A stretch of 64,000 nt of DNA from Vibrio sp. SS-MA-C1-2 (GCF_021513135.1 NZ_CP090980.1:806001-870000); one strand, 5' to 3'; shown: positions 8,141-17,164, counted from the first letter of the stretch. The notes: generated by a model from the sequence alone, not told the origin. Made by a program: numbers and translations.

Positions 8141-9352
8141 ATGTCTCGATTTATTGTTGTTGTGCTTGATGGTTTTGGAGTGGGAGAGATGCCCGATGTT
8201 AAGGTTGATCGACCTTGTGATCTTGGGGCACATACTGCGGGCAAGTTGTTGCAGGACTTTAATGACCAACCATTACCAATATTAACTCGTTTAGGGTTAA
8301 ACAATATTGTGATGACCAAAAATTCCAATTATCAACAATCTTCTTCTGCTAATTTTGGTCAATTAAAACTCAAACATCAAGGGTGTGATACTTTTGCTGG
8401 CCATCAAGAGATGATGGGAACTCGTCCTAAGGCTCCGTTAATTAGACCTTTTTATAAAAGCATCGATAAAATAGAAGCTGGATTAATTGAGGGCGGATAT
8501 CATGTTGAAAGAGTGGAAAAAGAGGGGTTATCACTGCTTTTTGTTAATCATTGTATAGCGATTGGAGATAATCTAGAGGCTGAATTAGGGTTGGTTTATA
8601 ATATTGCGGCAGATTTAAATAAAATGAGATTTTCAGAAGTCGAAAAAGTGGGACAAATTGTTCGAAAAAATAATCAAGTTGCTAGGAATATTGCCTTTGG
8701 AGGGTTACTTGATAGTACTCAACAGCTATATGATGCAATCGAAGTACATGGTGATTGTATTGGTGTTAATGCGCCTAAATCAGGTATTTATGCGAATGGT
8801 TTTGAAGTGATACACCTAGGTTATGGTGTAGATAAAGAGAGTCAAGTTCCCGCGAAACTGAATCAGAAGAATATCCTAACCGTGTTAATTGGTAAAGTGG
8901 CTGATATTGTCCATAATCCATTAGGGAAAAGTTATACTAAAATGGTTGATACAAAATCAATATTTGAGACCAGCTTAGTTGAAATAGATAAAAATCCGGA
9001 TGCCTTTATTTGTATCAATATTCAAGAAACGGATCTATCTGGCCATCAACAAGATCCACAACAATATTGGAATATATTAACTCAATCTGATTTGTATTTG
9101 GGCAAAATGATTGAACAATTAAGTGACGACGATTTTTTACTTGTGACCGCTGATCATGGTAATGACCCCTATATTGGACATGGCCAACATACCAGAGAAA
9201 TGGCCCCTTTAATGGTCTATCAATCAGGATTAGGAGGGATTGAGTTAGGAGAAAGAGAGACTTTAGCCGATATTGGCGCGACAGTATGCGAATTTTTTAA
9301 CGCTCCATCTCCGGAATATGGTGAATCTTTTTTAACCCTACTGAAGAAATAG
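8141..9352 (+). CDS. yhfW: YhfW-like phosphopentomutase-family metalloenzyme
   Basis: 403 aa member of the alkaline phosphatase superfamily near phosphopentomutase. The N-terminal metal aspartate lies in VVVLDGFGVGEMPD (residues 5-18), GCDTFAGHQEMMGT has the catalytic Thr/metal region, and the C-terminal metal ligands lie in TADHGNDPYIGHGQHTREMAP. Phosphopentomutases interconvert ribose 1- and 5-phosphates; YhfW's actual sugar phosphate is not known. It has GGAGG seven bases before the ATG. It ends the operon and is followed by another ERIC repeat. yhfS, the PLP aminotransferase gene that closes the E. coli operon, is absent here. Confidence 0.9.
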   Translation: MSRFIVVVLDGFGVGEMPDVKVDRPCDLGAHTAGKLLQDFNDQPLPILTRLGLNNIVMTKNSNYQQSSSANFGQLKLKHQGCDTFAGHQEMMGTRPKAPLIRPFYKSIDKIEAGLIEGGYHVERVEKEGLSLLFVNHCIAIGDNLEAELGLVYNIAADLNKMRFSEVEKVGQIVRKNNQVARNIAFGGLLDSTQQLYDAIEVHGDCIGVNAPKSGIYANGFEVIHLGYGVDKESQVPAKLNQKNILTVLIGKVADIVHNPLGKSYTKMVDTKSIFETSLVEIDKNPDAFICINIQETDLSGHQQDPQQYWNILTQSDLYLGKMIEQLSDDDFLLVTADHGNDPYIGHGQHTREMAPLMVYQSGLGGIELGERETLADIGATVCEFFNAPSPEYGESFLTLLKK

Positions 9353-9371
9353 TCATTCTAATGACTTTAGG

Positions 9372-9502
9372 TATATACCCTTCATACTTGAAGTCGCTCG
9401 ATGGTTAGTTACACTCGTTCGCCCCAATCATAGAGTACACTTATACTCAGGGGCCTCACTCACTTGTCGCCTACTAGCAATTTTAATTATCTTGAGTATA
9501 TA
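9372..9502 (+). repeat. ERIC copy after yhfW
   Basis: TATACCCTTCATACTTGAAG at the start, TTCGCCCCAATCATAGAGTA and CTTGTCGCCTACTAGCAA inside, and CTTGAGTATATAGG at the end. Confidence 0.88.
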
Positions 9503-9698
9503 GGGCTGTTTTTTATTCAATCGAGAGAAAGTTGTCATTAAGTCAATGATTTCATATGGCATTAATAATAATGAGTTAAATATGTTTTTTAAAAAATATA
9601 TTTAATTCTTAACTATAGTTAAAGATAGAAAAGGATTTTCTATTGGGTTCAATAAAAGAATATTGAATTAAAAAACAGACAGCACAAGGAAAGTGATC

Positions 9699-10274
9699 AT
9701 GATTTATCTATATTATTTGAAAAAGTTTCGCCGATTACATGGTTTATGTTTCATTTTGGTTGTCGCGATGTTTTACGGGCTACAACTTAGTCAAAATCAA
9801 GAATTAGCGAAGGGATTAAATCAAGACGTTATTTCGCTTTCATTTGCCGAAGGGCAAGTCTTACCTCCTGTCCATCAACACCTTTATTCGATTAATGAGA
9901 TCAATCAGCTTTTTGAGTCAAAAGGCAACTTATTAAATCATAAGTTACAGAATGAAAATATTGAATTGTCGAAAAAGGCATTACAAAATTTGAATCTAGA
10001 TATTCATAAAAATAGTATTAAACAGAAAGTTTTTATTAACGACAATTCTATCTTTAATCTCTCAATATTAAGTATTATTAGCTATGGCCTGCTTCAGCTT
10101 ATTGCCGTTTGTAGCCTTGGTATTATTATCAAAGGTGAGTTTAATGATATTGATGATTATTATCAGGCTCGAACGACGGGTAATTATCAAGAGTTACTAT
10201 TTAACGTCGTGATTACCCATCCGATAACCCCCACCGCTATCTTCTGTTTTTTTGTTTTTACTCATATGTTTTAA
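9699..10274 (+). CDS. Hypothetical two-segment membrane protein
   Basis: 191 aa; I do not recognise the family. A likely membrane segment at about residues 15-30 (LCFILVVAMFYGLQL) is followed by a roughly 85-residue polar, probably periplasmic stretch (NQELAKGLNQDV to FINDNS). A second hydrophobic segment lies at about 120-143 (FNLSILSIISYGLLQLIAVCSLGIII), then a short charged region (FNDIDDYYQARTTGNYQEL) and a hydrophobic C-terminus (PTAIFCFFVFTHMF). AGGA stands nine bases before the ATG at 9699; an in-frame GTG at 9693 is too close to it. The gene is flanked by ERIC repeats on both sides and has no operon partner. Confidence 0.65.
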   Translation: MIYLYYLKKFRRLHGLCFILVVAMFYGLQLSQNQELAKGLNQDVISLSFAEGQVLPPVHQHLYSINEINQLFESKGNLLNHKLQNENIELSKKALQNLNLDIHKNSIKQKVFINDNSIFNLSILSIISYGLLQLIAVCSLGIIIKGEFNDIDDYYQARTTGNYQELLFNVVITHPITPTAIFCFFVFTHMF

Positions 10275-10303
10275 ATGGTATTTTAACGATCAAAGTTTTA
10301 GAT

Positions 10304-10358
10304 AAAAGGCGCTGTTAAATTGTTCTCTTATTAGTGAAAAGTATATATAGCGCCTTTT
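10304..10358 (+). terminator. Probable terminator with large loop
   Basis: AAAAGGCGCT pairs with AGCGCCTTTT 35 nt later, followed by TATATTTTG, 30 bp after the hypothetical membrane protein. The long loop lowers confidence. Confidence 0.5.
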
Positions 10359-10367
10359 ATATTTTGC

Positions 10368-10485
10368 GTTGCGAGGTTGTTGGCGTCGCTGTTTCGCCCC
10401 AATCATATCGTACACATATACTCATGAGACTTCGCTCGCTTGCCGCCTGTTAGCAACGCCAACTCCAATTGCTTTGGGTCTCGGT
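10368..10485 (+). repeat. ERIC copy, partial 5' end
   Basis: GTTGCGAGGTTGTTGGCGTC, TTTCGCCCCAATCATATC, CTTGCCGCCTGTTAGCAAC and GCTTTGGGTCTC correspond to ERIC, but the terminal TATACCC is missing. It touches the stop of the RIO kinase gene. Confidence 0.75.
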
Positions 10486-10488
10486 CTA

Positions 10489-11376
10489 TTAAGATTCTGA
10501 CCAGTTGAATTTACTCTCATCAATACCATTTTTTGCTTCTTGCAATCGTTCTCTTTTAAAACGTTCTGCATCACGAGCGGCATCAATTTCTTGCATAATA
10601 GTATCAACGTCAGCATCAATATTTGATTGAGTATACGTACCGGTCAATTCGGTTTCTGGGGTTAAGTCGCCTTTTTCATATATCGACCAAATTTCTTTCG
10701 CATACTCTGTTTTCAATAGCTCTGGTGCAAATTGGGCGTAATAATCACGAATATTATTAATATCACGTGTAAACATCCACTCAGCATTATTATTTGCAGA
10801 TGCATCAACGGCTTGTGGCAAATCAATAATGACAGGGCCCTTATTATCGACAAGGACATTAAATTCTGACAAATCCCCATGAATAAGCCCAGCGCACAAC
10901 ATCCTAACAGCGTAGTTCATCATGACTTTGTGGTCTTTTAATGCTTGCTCTAAGGTGGGAATAACATCGTTCAATCGTGGTGCAACATAGCCTTCTTCAT
11001 CAGTGACAAGCTCCATCAATAGAACGCCATCAAAGCAGCCAAAAGGTTGTGGAACACGAACCCCGGCTTCGGCTAGTTTATATAGCGCGTCAACTTCTGC
11101 GCTTTGCCAGACTTTTTCTTGTTGCTCACGGCCGAACTTTGATCCTTTTTCCATCGCGCGTGAACGGCGACTATTTCGGACTTTTCGACCTTCTCGATAG
11201 GCAACGGCTTTTTTGAAGCTACGTTGTGTTGCTTCTTTGTATACTTTGGCGCATCGAATTGTTTCGCCACAGCGCACGATATATACAGAGGCTTCTTTGC
11301 CACTCATTAGCTGACTAATGACTTCATCAACTAACCCGTCGTCAACGAGTGGTTGGATTCTTTTTGGAATTTTCAT
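10489..11376 (-). CDS. RIO-type serine protein kinase
   Basis: 295 aa from MKIPKRIQPLV, the conserved family start; an in-frame ATG 15 bases upstream is possible and neither has a strong ribosome-binding site. It has the RIO features: SGKEASVYIV nucleotide-binding loop, K44 in RCAKVYKE, a basic insert (GRKVRNSRRSR), catalytic HGDLSEFN (H166, D168, N173) and metal-binding IIDLPQ (D185). It is a cytoplasmic atypical kinase, widespread in gammaproteobacteria with PA4780-like relatives whose targets are poorly known. The coding strand is opposite to the flanking genes. The acidic C-terminal 40 residues form a likely helical tail. It looks intact. Confidence 0.9.
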   Translation of the reverse strand: MKIPKRIQPLVDDGLVDEVISQLMSGKEASVYIVRCGETIRCAKVYKEATQRSFKKAVAYREGRKVRNSRRSRAMEKGSKFGREQQEKVWQSAEVDALYKLAEAGVRVPQPFGCFDGVLLMELVTDEEGYVAPRLNDVIPTLEQALKDHKVMMNYAVRMLCAGLIHGDLSEFNVLVDNKGPVIIDLPQAVDASANNNAEWMFTRDINNIRDYYAQFAPELLKTEYAKEIWSIYEKGDLTPETELTGTYTQSNIDADVDTIMQEIDAARDAERFKRERLQEAKNGIDESKFNWSES

Positions 11377-11591
11377 AGAGTGCTTATACATTAATTAACA
11401 TTAATATGTAAAGGATATTTTCTGACTAACTTCATCGTTGTCATTACCTTTTTTCGGTCTTAAGTATACTTTATGTTTAATCTATTATTTATTCTTAAAA
11501 TTTTTCCTCTGTAGACTCAGTGACAAACTCAATATCTTGATGTGTTATTGTTATTGTCTGGTTAAAAAATAGACAGGAAACAAGGTGTGTT

Positions 11592-11619
11592 TTAACTACG
11601 CCAATTATTTTGAGTATAT
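11592..11619 (+). repeat. ERIC 3'-end remnant
   Basis: ACTACGCCAATTATTTTGAG followed by TATATATG matches only the last 25 bp of the ERIC units in this window. Confidence 0.4.
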
Positions 11620-11643
11620 ATGTCCTCGATAAGGGAATTAATA

Positions 11644-11838
11644 ATGGAGCAACTTTCTCGTTTATCAATCATCCATCGATTACTTAGCCACTCAAAATCC
11701 CCGGTACCTAAACAGATGTTATTAGATGCTTTAGGGTGTTCAGAATCTATATTTAAACGCCTGCTTCGGAAAGTGAATGACACATTTGACACATCAATAT
11801 CATATGATAGAGAGCTAAAAGGCTATTCATATACCTAA
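11644..11838 (+). pseudogene. Orphan N-terminal HTH of a YafY/WYL-type regulator
   Basis: 64 aa from the ATG at 11644 (AAGGG upstream). MEQLSRLSIIHRLLSHSKSP opens an HTH_11-type domain, continuing with LLDALGCSESIFKRLLRKV and ending with the wing SYDRELKGYSYT. Full YafY-type regulators continue for 160 or more residues with a WYL domain, absent here. The frame ends just where that domain should begin, so I read it as a truncated remnant, although expression as a small DNA-binding protein is conceivable. An ERIC copy lies 50 bp downstream and may mark the truncation point. Confidence 0.55.
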
Positions 11839-11884
11839 TTAACTTGAAGGCGCTTCACTGAACACTTGAAAGTTATCATTTATT

Positions 11885-12019
11885 CTATACCCTTCATACT
11901 TGAAGTCGCTAGGTTGTTGGCTGTATTCGTTCATCCAAATCATAGAGTACACCTATACTCATGGAGCCTCATTCACTTGTTTGTTGCCTACTAGCAATTC
12001 CACATATTTTAGGTATATA
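11885..12019 (+). repeat. ERIC copy upstream of the molybdoenzyme operon
   Basis: TATACCCTTCATACTTGAAG, GGTTGTTGGCTGTATTCGTT, ACTCATGGAGCC, TGCCTACTAGCAAT and TTTTAGGTATATAA in order; slightly longer middle (GTTTGTTG insertion). The remaining 300 bp up to 12321 are AT-rich; I see no gene there, and the operon promoter presumably lies in it. Confidence 0.88.
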
Positions 12020-12321
12020 AGTCGATATTAAACAAACTAGAATTCGACACTAAAGATAAAATCCAATCTCGCCTTATACTATTCACAAGTTCTATTTCCA
12101 ATAATGATAAAACTGTTCGACTGCTCAATGTACTACTTTGGGGTTACCCATGAGTGTTTGAATAATTCTTTGATCTTTATCAAGAAAAATTATTGTAACC
12201 TATCCTATATATTCATAATTTGATGTCTCTTGCAGTTTTACGCACTAATGATTAAATCAATTCAACTTATTGTTATATGTATATATGCTTATGTGAATAT
12301 TATTGTAATGGAATAAAAAAT

Positions 12322-14865
12322 ATGAGTAATGGTGATATCAATCTATCAAGACGTCAGTTTTTACGGCGTTCTTCAGCTGTTGCAACCTTAAGTTTATTCT
12401 CAGTGAATCCAATTGTTCATGCTATGGAACGAGCTGGTTACTCTGTGAGTGTTGAAGTAAACTCAGGAACTTGGGAGTCAACAGTATGTAACGGCTGTAC
12501 CTCATTTTGTGCCAAGCAAGTTTATGTACAAAATGGTAGAGCGATACACGTTAGAGGGAATGAACACTCAAAGATTCATGGAAAAGCAGGATGCTCTCGT
12601 CAATATCTAGCACTACAAGAGCTTTATGATCCTGATCGAATTAAAAAACCGATGATCCGAACCAATCCAATGAAAGGTCGTGGTATTGATCCTATGTTCA
12701 AAGAAGTGAGCTGGGATGAAGCCATGGATCTGTTTGCTGAAAAGCTCATGGCGCTACGAGAGAAGAATGAAACTCATAAATATGTAACGCTGCGCGGTCG
12801 TTACTCAATGTTTAGTGATGTATTAATGAAAAACATGACTAAAATCATTGGTTCAGCAAATGCTATTAGCCATAGTGCATTATGTGCTGAGGCTGATAAG
12901 TTTGGTAGTTATTTCACTGAAGGTAACTGGGGTTATCGTCAATGGGATATTAAAAATACCAAGTATATTCTCTCTTTTGGTGTCGACCCTCTATCTGCAA
13001 ATCGTCAAGTCTCATACCATAATCAGCATTGGGGCAATATGCTCGATAATGCTAAAGTGACAATTGTTGATCCTCGTTTTTCTGCATCAGCGGCAAAGGC
13101 ACATCATTGGTTACCGATAATACCAGGTCAAGATGGTGCTCTTGCACTTGCTCTTGCTCATGAGATTTTGGTGAAAGGTACTTGGTATAAAGAGTTTGTT
13201 GGTGACTTTAATGATCACCAAAATCGTTTTAAACCTGGTGAAATCGTTGATGAGAGTCAATTTACCGATAATCATGCCTATGGTCTTGTTAAATGGTGGA
13301 ACCTAGAACTTAAAGATCGTTCTCCAGAATGGGCAGAAACGGTATGTGGTATCTCAGCAAAACAGATCCGTCAGATCGCAAATGATCTTGGTGATAAAGC
13401 ACCAAATATTCAAATTTGGCGTTCTCGTGGTTCACAAATGCAAGCGCGAGGTGCCTATACCGCCATGGCAATGAATGCACTTAATGGGTTATTAGGTGCA
13501 GTCGATAACGTCGGCGGTACGATGGATTGGGGGTCAACACTATCGATAGTTAACCCATCGCCAGCTGCTTATCAAGATGACATTGCAAACCAAGGTTTAA
13601 AACAAGAGAAAATTGATCGTCGTGGTCGACTAGAGTTCCCTAATCTTAAGAAAGGAAAAAGTGGTGGTGGTGTATCAACCGGTGCTGTTGCAACCAGCAT
13701 TTTAGAAGCTGACCCTTACTTACCAGAAGTGGTATTAAGTTACTTCAACAACTTTAACTTCTCAGCTCCAGGTAATGAAATGTGGGATGATGCGTTAAAG
13801 AAAATACCATTTATGGTCCATGTAACCACCAATATCAGTGAATTAACATGGTTCTCTGATTTGGTTCTACCAGCCCCTCATTTTATGTTTGAACGATGGG
13901 GACTGCAGAAATCGTCTTCTAATCGTTACGCATCATTAGCCTTAAGTAAACCGATCATTCAGAATATTACGGAAGTCGAAGATGAAGCTGGCCTTCCTTG
14001 GTTAATTGCAAAAGCACTATCTCGTAAGGGCTTTCATGAGCCGATGAAATATCTATTAGATAGCTTTAAAGATCCAGAAAGTGGTAAAACACCAACAACA
14101 CACAAAGAGTTTGGTTTATACATGGCTAAAACCATGACGCAAAATATTTGGGATCCAACTAAATATCAATCAGGTACTAAATTCTCAGGCTGGGAAGAAT
14201 TTATCAAAGTTGGCGTTTGGAATTCAGACGAAATGCCTTATTACAAGCGTTGGAGTAAAATGAAGACTAAAACTAAAAAGTTTGAATTTTACAGCGAGAC
14301 ACTTCATTACGCATTGAAAAAGCATGGTGATAAACATAATGCCAGTATTGATGAGGTAATGTCTGCTTGTGATTATCAGGCTCGTGGAGAACATGCTTGG
14401 ATTCCACATTATGAGGAGCCAATCCGTTATGGAGAAGAAGCTAACTTTCCTTTCTTATTTGTAGATCATAAATTACGTCTTAGTCGAGAAGGTCGCTCAG
14501 CTAACTGTAGTTGGTATTCCGCTAATTTCGATATCGACCCGGGAGAAATCCCAGACTACGATACAGTAAAAATTAACCCTATTGATGGTAAGCGCCTCGG
14601 TCTTAAAAATAACGATGAGGTAAGGCTAACAACTATTCAAGGAGCAATTACATGTCGAGTTAGCTTATTTGAAGGCATTCGTCCAAATACAGTTTCAAAA
14701 GCCTTTGGTCGCGGTCATTGGGCATATGGTAAGCATGCCTCGAAGAAGTTTGGTTTGATCCCTAAGGGTGGCTCAAATAACGAAATTATGCCCCAAGCGT
14801 TTGAGCGTTTATCCGGTTCATCTGCCTTCTATGGACAGATTGGCGTTAAAGTTGAAAAGATCTAA
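12322..14865 (+). CDS. Tat-exported molybdopterin oxidoreductase, catalytic subunit (DMSO reductase family)
   Basis: 847 aa from the ATG at 12322; the frame is open 15 codons upstream but the twin-arginine leader SRRQFLRRSSAVATLSLF (residues 9-26) sets the start. A [4Fe-4S] site follows at C56, C59, C63 and C91 (CNGCTSFC...GC). The molybdenum ligand is probably C188 in SHSALCAEAD, preceded by LRGRYSMFSD (158-167). Downstream are SFGVDPLSANRQ, VDPRFSASAAKAHHWLPIIP and GRGHWAYGKH near the C-terminus. HSALCAEA and RGRY recall the arsenate/tetrathionate/polysulfide reductase branch, but no substrate can be assigned. It acts periplasmically with the next two genes. A respiratory reductase role is inference. 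Confidence 0.88.
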   Translation: MSNGDINLSRRQFLRRSSAVATLSLFSVNPIVHAMERAGYSVSVEVNSGTWESTVCNGCTSFCAKQVYVQNGRAIHVRGNEHSKIHGKAGCSRQYLALQELYDPDRIKKPMIRTNPMKGRGIDPMFKEVSWDEAMDLFAEKLMALREKNETHKYVTLRGRYSMFSDVLMKNMTKIIGSANAISHSALCAEADKFGSYFTEGNWGYRQWDIKNTKYILSFGVDPLSANRQVSYHNQHWGNMLDNAKVTIVDPRFSASAAKAHHWLPIIPGQDGALALALAHEILVKGTWYKEFVGDFNDHQNRFKPGEIVDESQFTDNHAYGLVKWWNLELKDRSPEWAETVCGISAKQIRQIANDLGDKAPNIQIWRSRGSQMQARGAYTAMAMNALNGLLGAVDNVGGTMDWGSTLSIVNPSPAAYQDDIANQGLKQEKIDRRGRLEFPNLKKGKSGGGVSTGAVATSILEADPYLPEVVLSYFNNFNFSAPGNEMWDDALKKIPFMVHVTTNISELTWFSDLVLPAPHFMFERWGLQKSSSNRYASLALSKPIIQNITEVEDEAGLPWLIAKALSRKGFHEPMKYLLDSFKDPESGKTPTTHKEFGLYMAKTMTQNIWDPTKYQSGTKFSGWEEFIKVGVWNSDEMPYYKRWSKMKTKTKKFEFYSETLHYALKKHGDKHNASIDEVMSACDYQARGEHAWIPHYEEPIRYGEEANFPFLFVDHKLRLSREGRSANCSWYSANFDIDPGEIPDYDTVKINPIDGKRLGLKNNDEVRLTTIQGAITCRVSLFEGIRPNTVSKAFGRGHWAYGKHASKKFGLIPKGGSNNEIMPQAFERLSGSSAFYGQIGVKVEKI

Positions 14866-14891
14866 AAAGATTAAAAAATAAGAGGTGAACC

Positions 14892-16340
14892 ATGCGTTAT
14901 GGAATGGTAATTGATACCCAAAAATGTGTCGGATGTGCAGGTTGTATTTTTGCATGTAAGACAGAAAACAATACAGATCCAGATAAAAACTGGTGTGATA
15001 AAATCATCACAACCGAAGGCCAATACCCTAATGTAAAATTTGAATACACATCAACCATGTGTAATCACTGTTCAGATGCACCATGTATTGCAAATTGCCC
15101 TAAAGATGCACTTTATAAAGATGAAAATGATCTGACTCTGTTTGATTCTGATAAGTGTATCGGATGCAAATCGTGTATGTCTCATTGTCCTTACAATGTG
15201 ATTCATTTCAATGAAGAAGCAACAGGGAGCTCATGGAATAATAAGCAACCTTTGTTACCTCAAGGTGTTTTTTCAGCAGTAGAAATGCGAAAAACGACTG
15301 GAGAAGAATATTCTCCATTTGGCAATCCTGAAACCGAAAGTGTTTATCCACTTCATCGCCCAAAGAATACCATTGAGAAATGCACGTTTTGTGCCCATCG
15401 TGTAAGAGCAGGGGTTAACCCTGCCTGTGTCGATGCATGTCCATCAGGGGCTAGAGTCGTTGGTGACCTTGATGATATCAACAGTGAAGTTAGTCAGTTA
15501 ATTAAAAAATACAATGCTAAACCATTGAATCCTGATTTAAATATCGGTGAAAAAGTTTTCTATATTCGTGACTATATTCCGATGACTACGATAGAAGAAA
15601 CGGAATTTACGGATGCAATTGTATTTGACTCCTCACTCTGTATTGGTTGTTCAAAATGTGAAGCAGATTGCCGGAATAGCAATCAACTTCCTGAAAATGT
15701 TACTTATCTAAATATTAAAAAAGAAATTATTGATGGGATAGAACATTACTTCCGTCAATCTTGTCAGCATTGTGAACATGCTAACTGTCTAGATAATTGT
15801 CCTGCTGATGCGATTTCTCGTCGTCCAGGTGGTCAAGTTGTGATTGATGAAAAGAAATGTATTGGTTGTGGAACTTGTGCGATGGCTTGTCCGTATGATA
15901 TTCCTCAATACAATGACAAAACCGCCACCATGAATAAATGCCACGGTTGTAGCCATCTTACGGAAGCCGGTTTGCGTCCAGCTTGTGTTGAAGGTTGTCC
16001 ACAACAAGCCCTATCCTTTGGTTCAAGGGAGGACTTACAGGATCGTGTACAGGCACAAGCAAATAAAGAAGGTAAGTTAATTTATGGTTTAGATACCGTA
16101 AACAATAATGTAGGTGAACTTGGCCTAATTACGATAGCTGATAAAAAAGAGCTAGGTAAACATCTTCTTATTGAAGATCCTAACAGTACAGAATCGACAT
16201 TACGTGACCTAACAAAAGCTGGGGCTGCCGTTGGTGTTGCAGGAGCTATTGCAGTCACAGCAGCTCATCGAGTGCACTTAGCAAAAAAAGCTAAAGAGAA
16301 CAATGTTGAACAAAGTAAAGGTGATACCGATGAAAAATAA
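14892..16340 (+). CDS. Double-module iron-sulfur subunit, eight predicted [4Fe-4S] sites
   Basis: 482 aa, about twice the size of NrfC/PhsB/DmsB-type electron-transfer subunits. Residues 1-205 hold one complete four-cluster module: CVGCAGCIFAC, CNHCSDAPCIANC, CIGCKSCMSHC and CTFCAHRVRAGVNPACVDAC. Residues 245-395 hold a second: CIGCSKCEADC, CQHCEHANCLDNC, CIGCGTCAMAC and CHGCSHLTEAGLRPACVEGC. That gives 32 cysteines for eight clusters. A C-terminal hydrophobic helix (AGAAVGVAGAIAVTAA, about 443-458) could anchor it, with a charged tail. No Sec or Tat leader is seen, so export would be piggy-back with the Tat-exported partner. AGAGGTG precedes the ATG. It lies 26 bp after the catalytic gene and overlaps the cytochrome gene. 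Confidence 0.92.
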   Translation: MRYGMVIDTQKCVGCAGCIFACKTENNTDPDKNWCDKIITTEGQYPNVKFEYTSTMCNHCSDAPCIANCPKDALYKDENDLTLFDSDKCIGCKSCMSHCPYNVIHFNEEATGSSWNNKQPLLPQGVFSAVEMRKTTGEEYSPFGNPETESVYPLHRPKNTIEKCTFCAHRVRAGVNPACVDACPSGARVVGDLDDINSEVSQLIKKYNAKPLNPDLNIGEKVFYIRDYIPMTTIEETEFTDAIVFDSSLCIGCSKCEADCRNSNQLPENVTYLNIKKEIIDGIEHYFRQSCQHCEHANCLDNCPADAISRRPGGQVVIDEKKCIGCGTCAMACPYDIPQYNDKTATMNKCHGCSHLTEAGLRPACVEGCPQQALSFGSREDLQDRVQAQANKEGKLIYGLDTVNNNVGELGLITIADKKELGKHLLIEDPNSTESTLRDLTKAGAAVGVAGAIAVTAAHRVHLAKKAKENNVEQSKGDTDEK

Positions 16341-17010
16341 AGAGCTAATTGATGAAAACAATGTCATTGCCTTTAACTCTTGGCAACGCTGGTTCCATAT
16401 TCATTTAATTCATTTTGTCGCATTATTTATTTTAACGGGGTTACCAATTCTCTCTACAAGCTTTTCCTTTTTAGGAGAGTTTTATCAATGGGTATATGGT
16501 GTCTTAACAAGTAAAGAAACCACATATTCAGATGGAATAGCTTTTGCTCAAATGTTGCACCGTTGTATATCTATATTTTTCATGATTACTATTATACCGT
16601 TTGCGGTTGTGATGCTAAAAGAGATCAATAATTGGCATATATTCCCAGAGAAAGGTGGGACGATTGCTGAAGGAGTCAAACAACTTAATATTGCATACCT
16701 TGAAGGTAAACATGCTAAATTTGGTAAATTCAATATGGGTCAAAAATTGATGACGTGGACGATGATTTCAGCCGTATCCGGACTTGTTATTAGCGGTATC
16801 ATGTTAATGGGACACTACTATATTGACCTTGCTCGTTTACTCCATGTTGTCGCATTTGCAGGGATGATTATAGCGCTAATTTTCCATATTCATTTTGCTA
16901 CCTTACCAATGAATCGTAAAGCATTTAGGGCAATGTTTCGTGATGGCAAACTTCCTATGGAAGAAGTTAAAAAGCATCACCCGTTATGGTATAAGAAATT
17001 GAAAAAATAG
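16330..17010 (+). CDS. Cytochrome b membrane anchor of the molybdoenzyme (FdhC/FdnI-like)
   Basis: 226 aa with four hydrophobic segments, near residues 20-40, 75-97, 142-162 and 170-192. Histidines suited to bind two b hemes are HIHLIHF (first segment), LHRC (second), GHYY with LLHVV (third/fourth) and HIHFA, the pattern of formate-dehydrogenase gamma and thiosulfate-reductase cytochrome b subunits. It would pass electrons between the quinone pool and the iron-sulfur subunit in the inner membrane. I chose the ATG at 16330 (AAAGG upstream), which overlaps the previous stop by 11 bp; an earlier in-frame start is embedded in the upstream gene. A strong terminator follows. Confidence 0.88.
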   Translation: MKNKELIDENNVIAFNSWQRWFHIHLIHFVALFILTGLPILSTSFSFLGEFYQWVYGVLTSKETTYSDGIAFAQMLHRCISIFFMITIIPFAVVMLKEINNWHIFPEKGGTIAEGVKQLNIAYLEGKHAKFGKFNMGQKLMTWTMISAVSGLVISGIMLMGHYYIDLARLLHVVAFAGMIIALIFHIHFATLPMNRKAFRAMFRDGKLPMEEVKKHHPLWYKKLKK

Positions 17011-17033
17011 ACGTATTATTTATATAATACTTA

Positions 17034-17062
17034 GAAGGCCACTTTAAGTGGCCTTTTTTAAC
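17034..17062 (+). terminator. Rho-independent terminator of the molybdoenzyme operon
   Basis: AAGGCCACTT/AAGTGGCCTT stem with a 1-2-base loop and T6 tail, 25 bp after the cytochrome stop. Confidence 0.95.
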
Positions 17063-17164
17063 AAATATTTTTAGTTCAATAATAAATTCATGTAATTGAC
17101 GTTCTTATTTCTTTGATTTTACTATCATGGGATAGAAATACGGGTAGTGTTGAAACAAGACTAA

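Noticed and set aside
12322-17010. Formate dehydrogenase operon
   Set aside because: The catalytic subunit lacks the FDH-type selenocysteine/cysteine context and has SHSALCAEAD and RGRY features of the arsenate/tetrathionate/polysulfide reductase branch; only the cytochrome b looks FDH-like.
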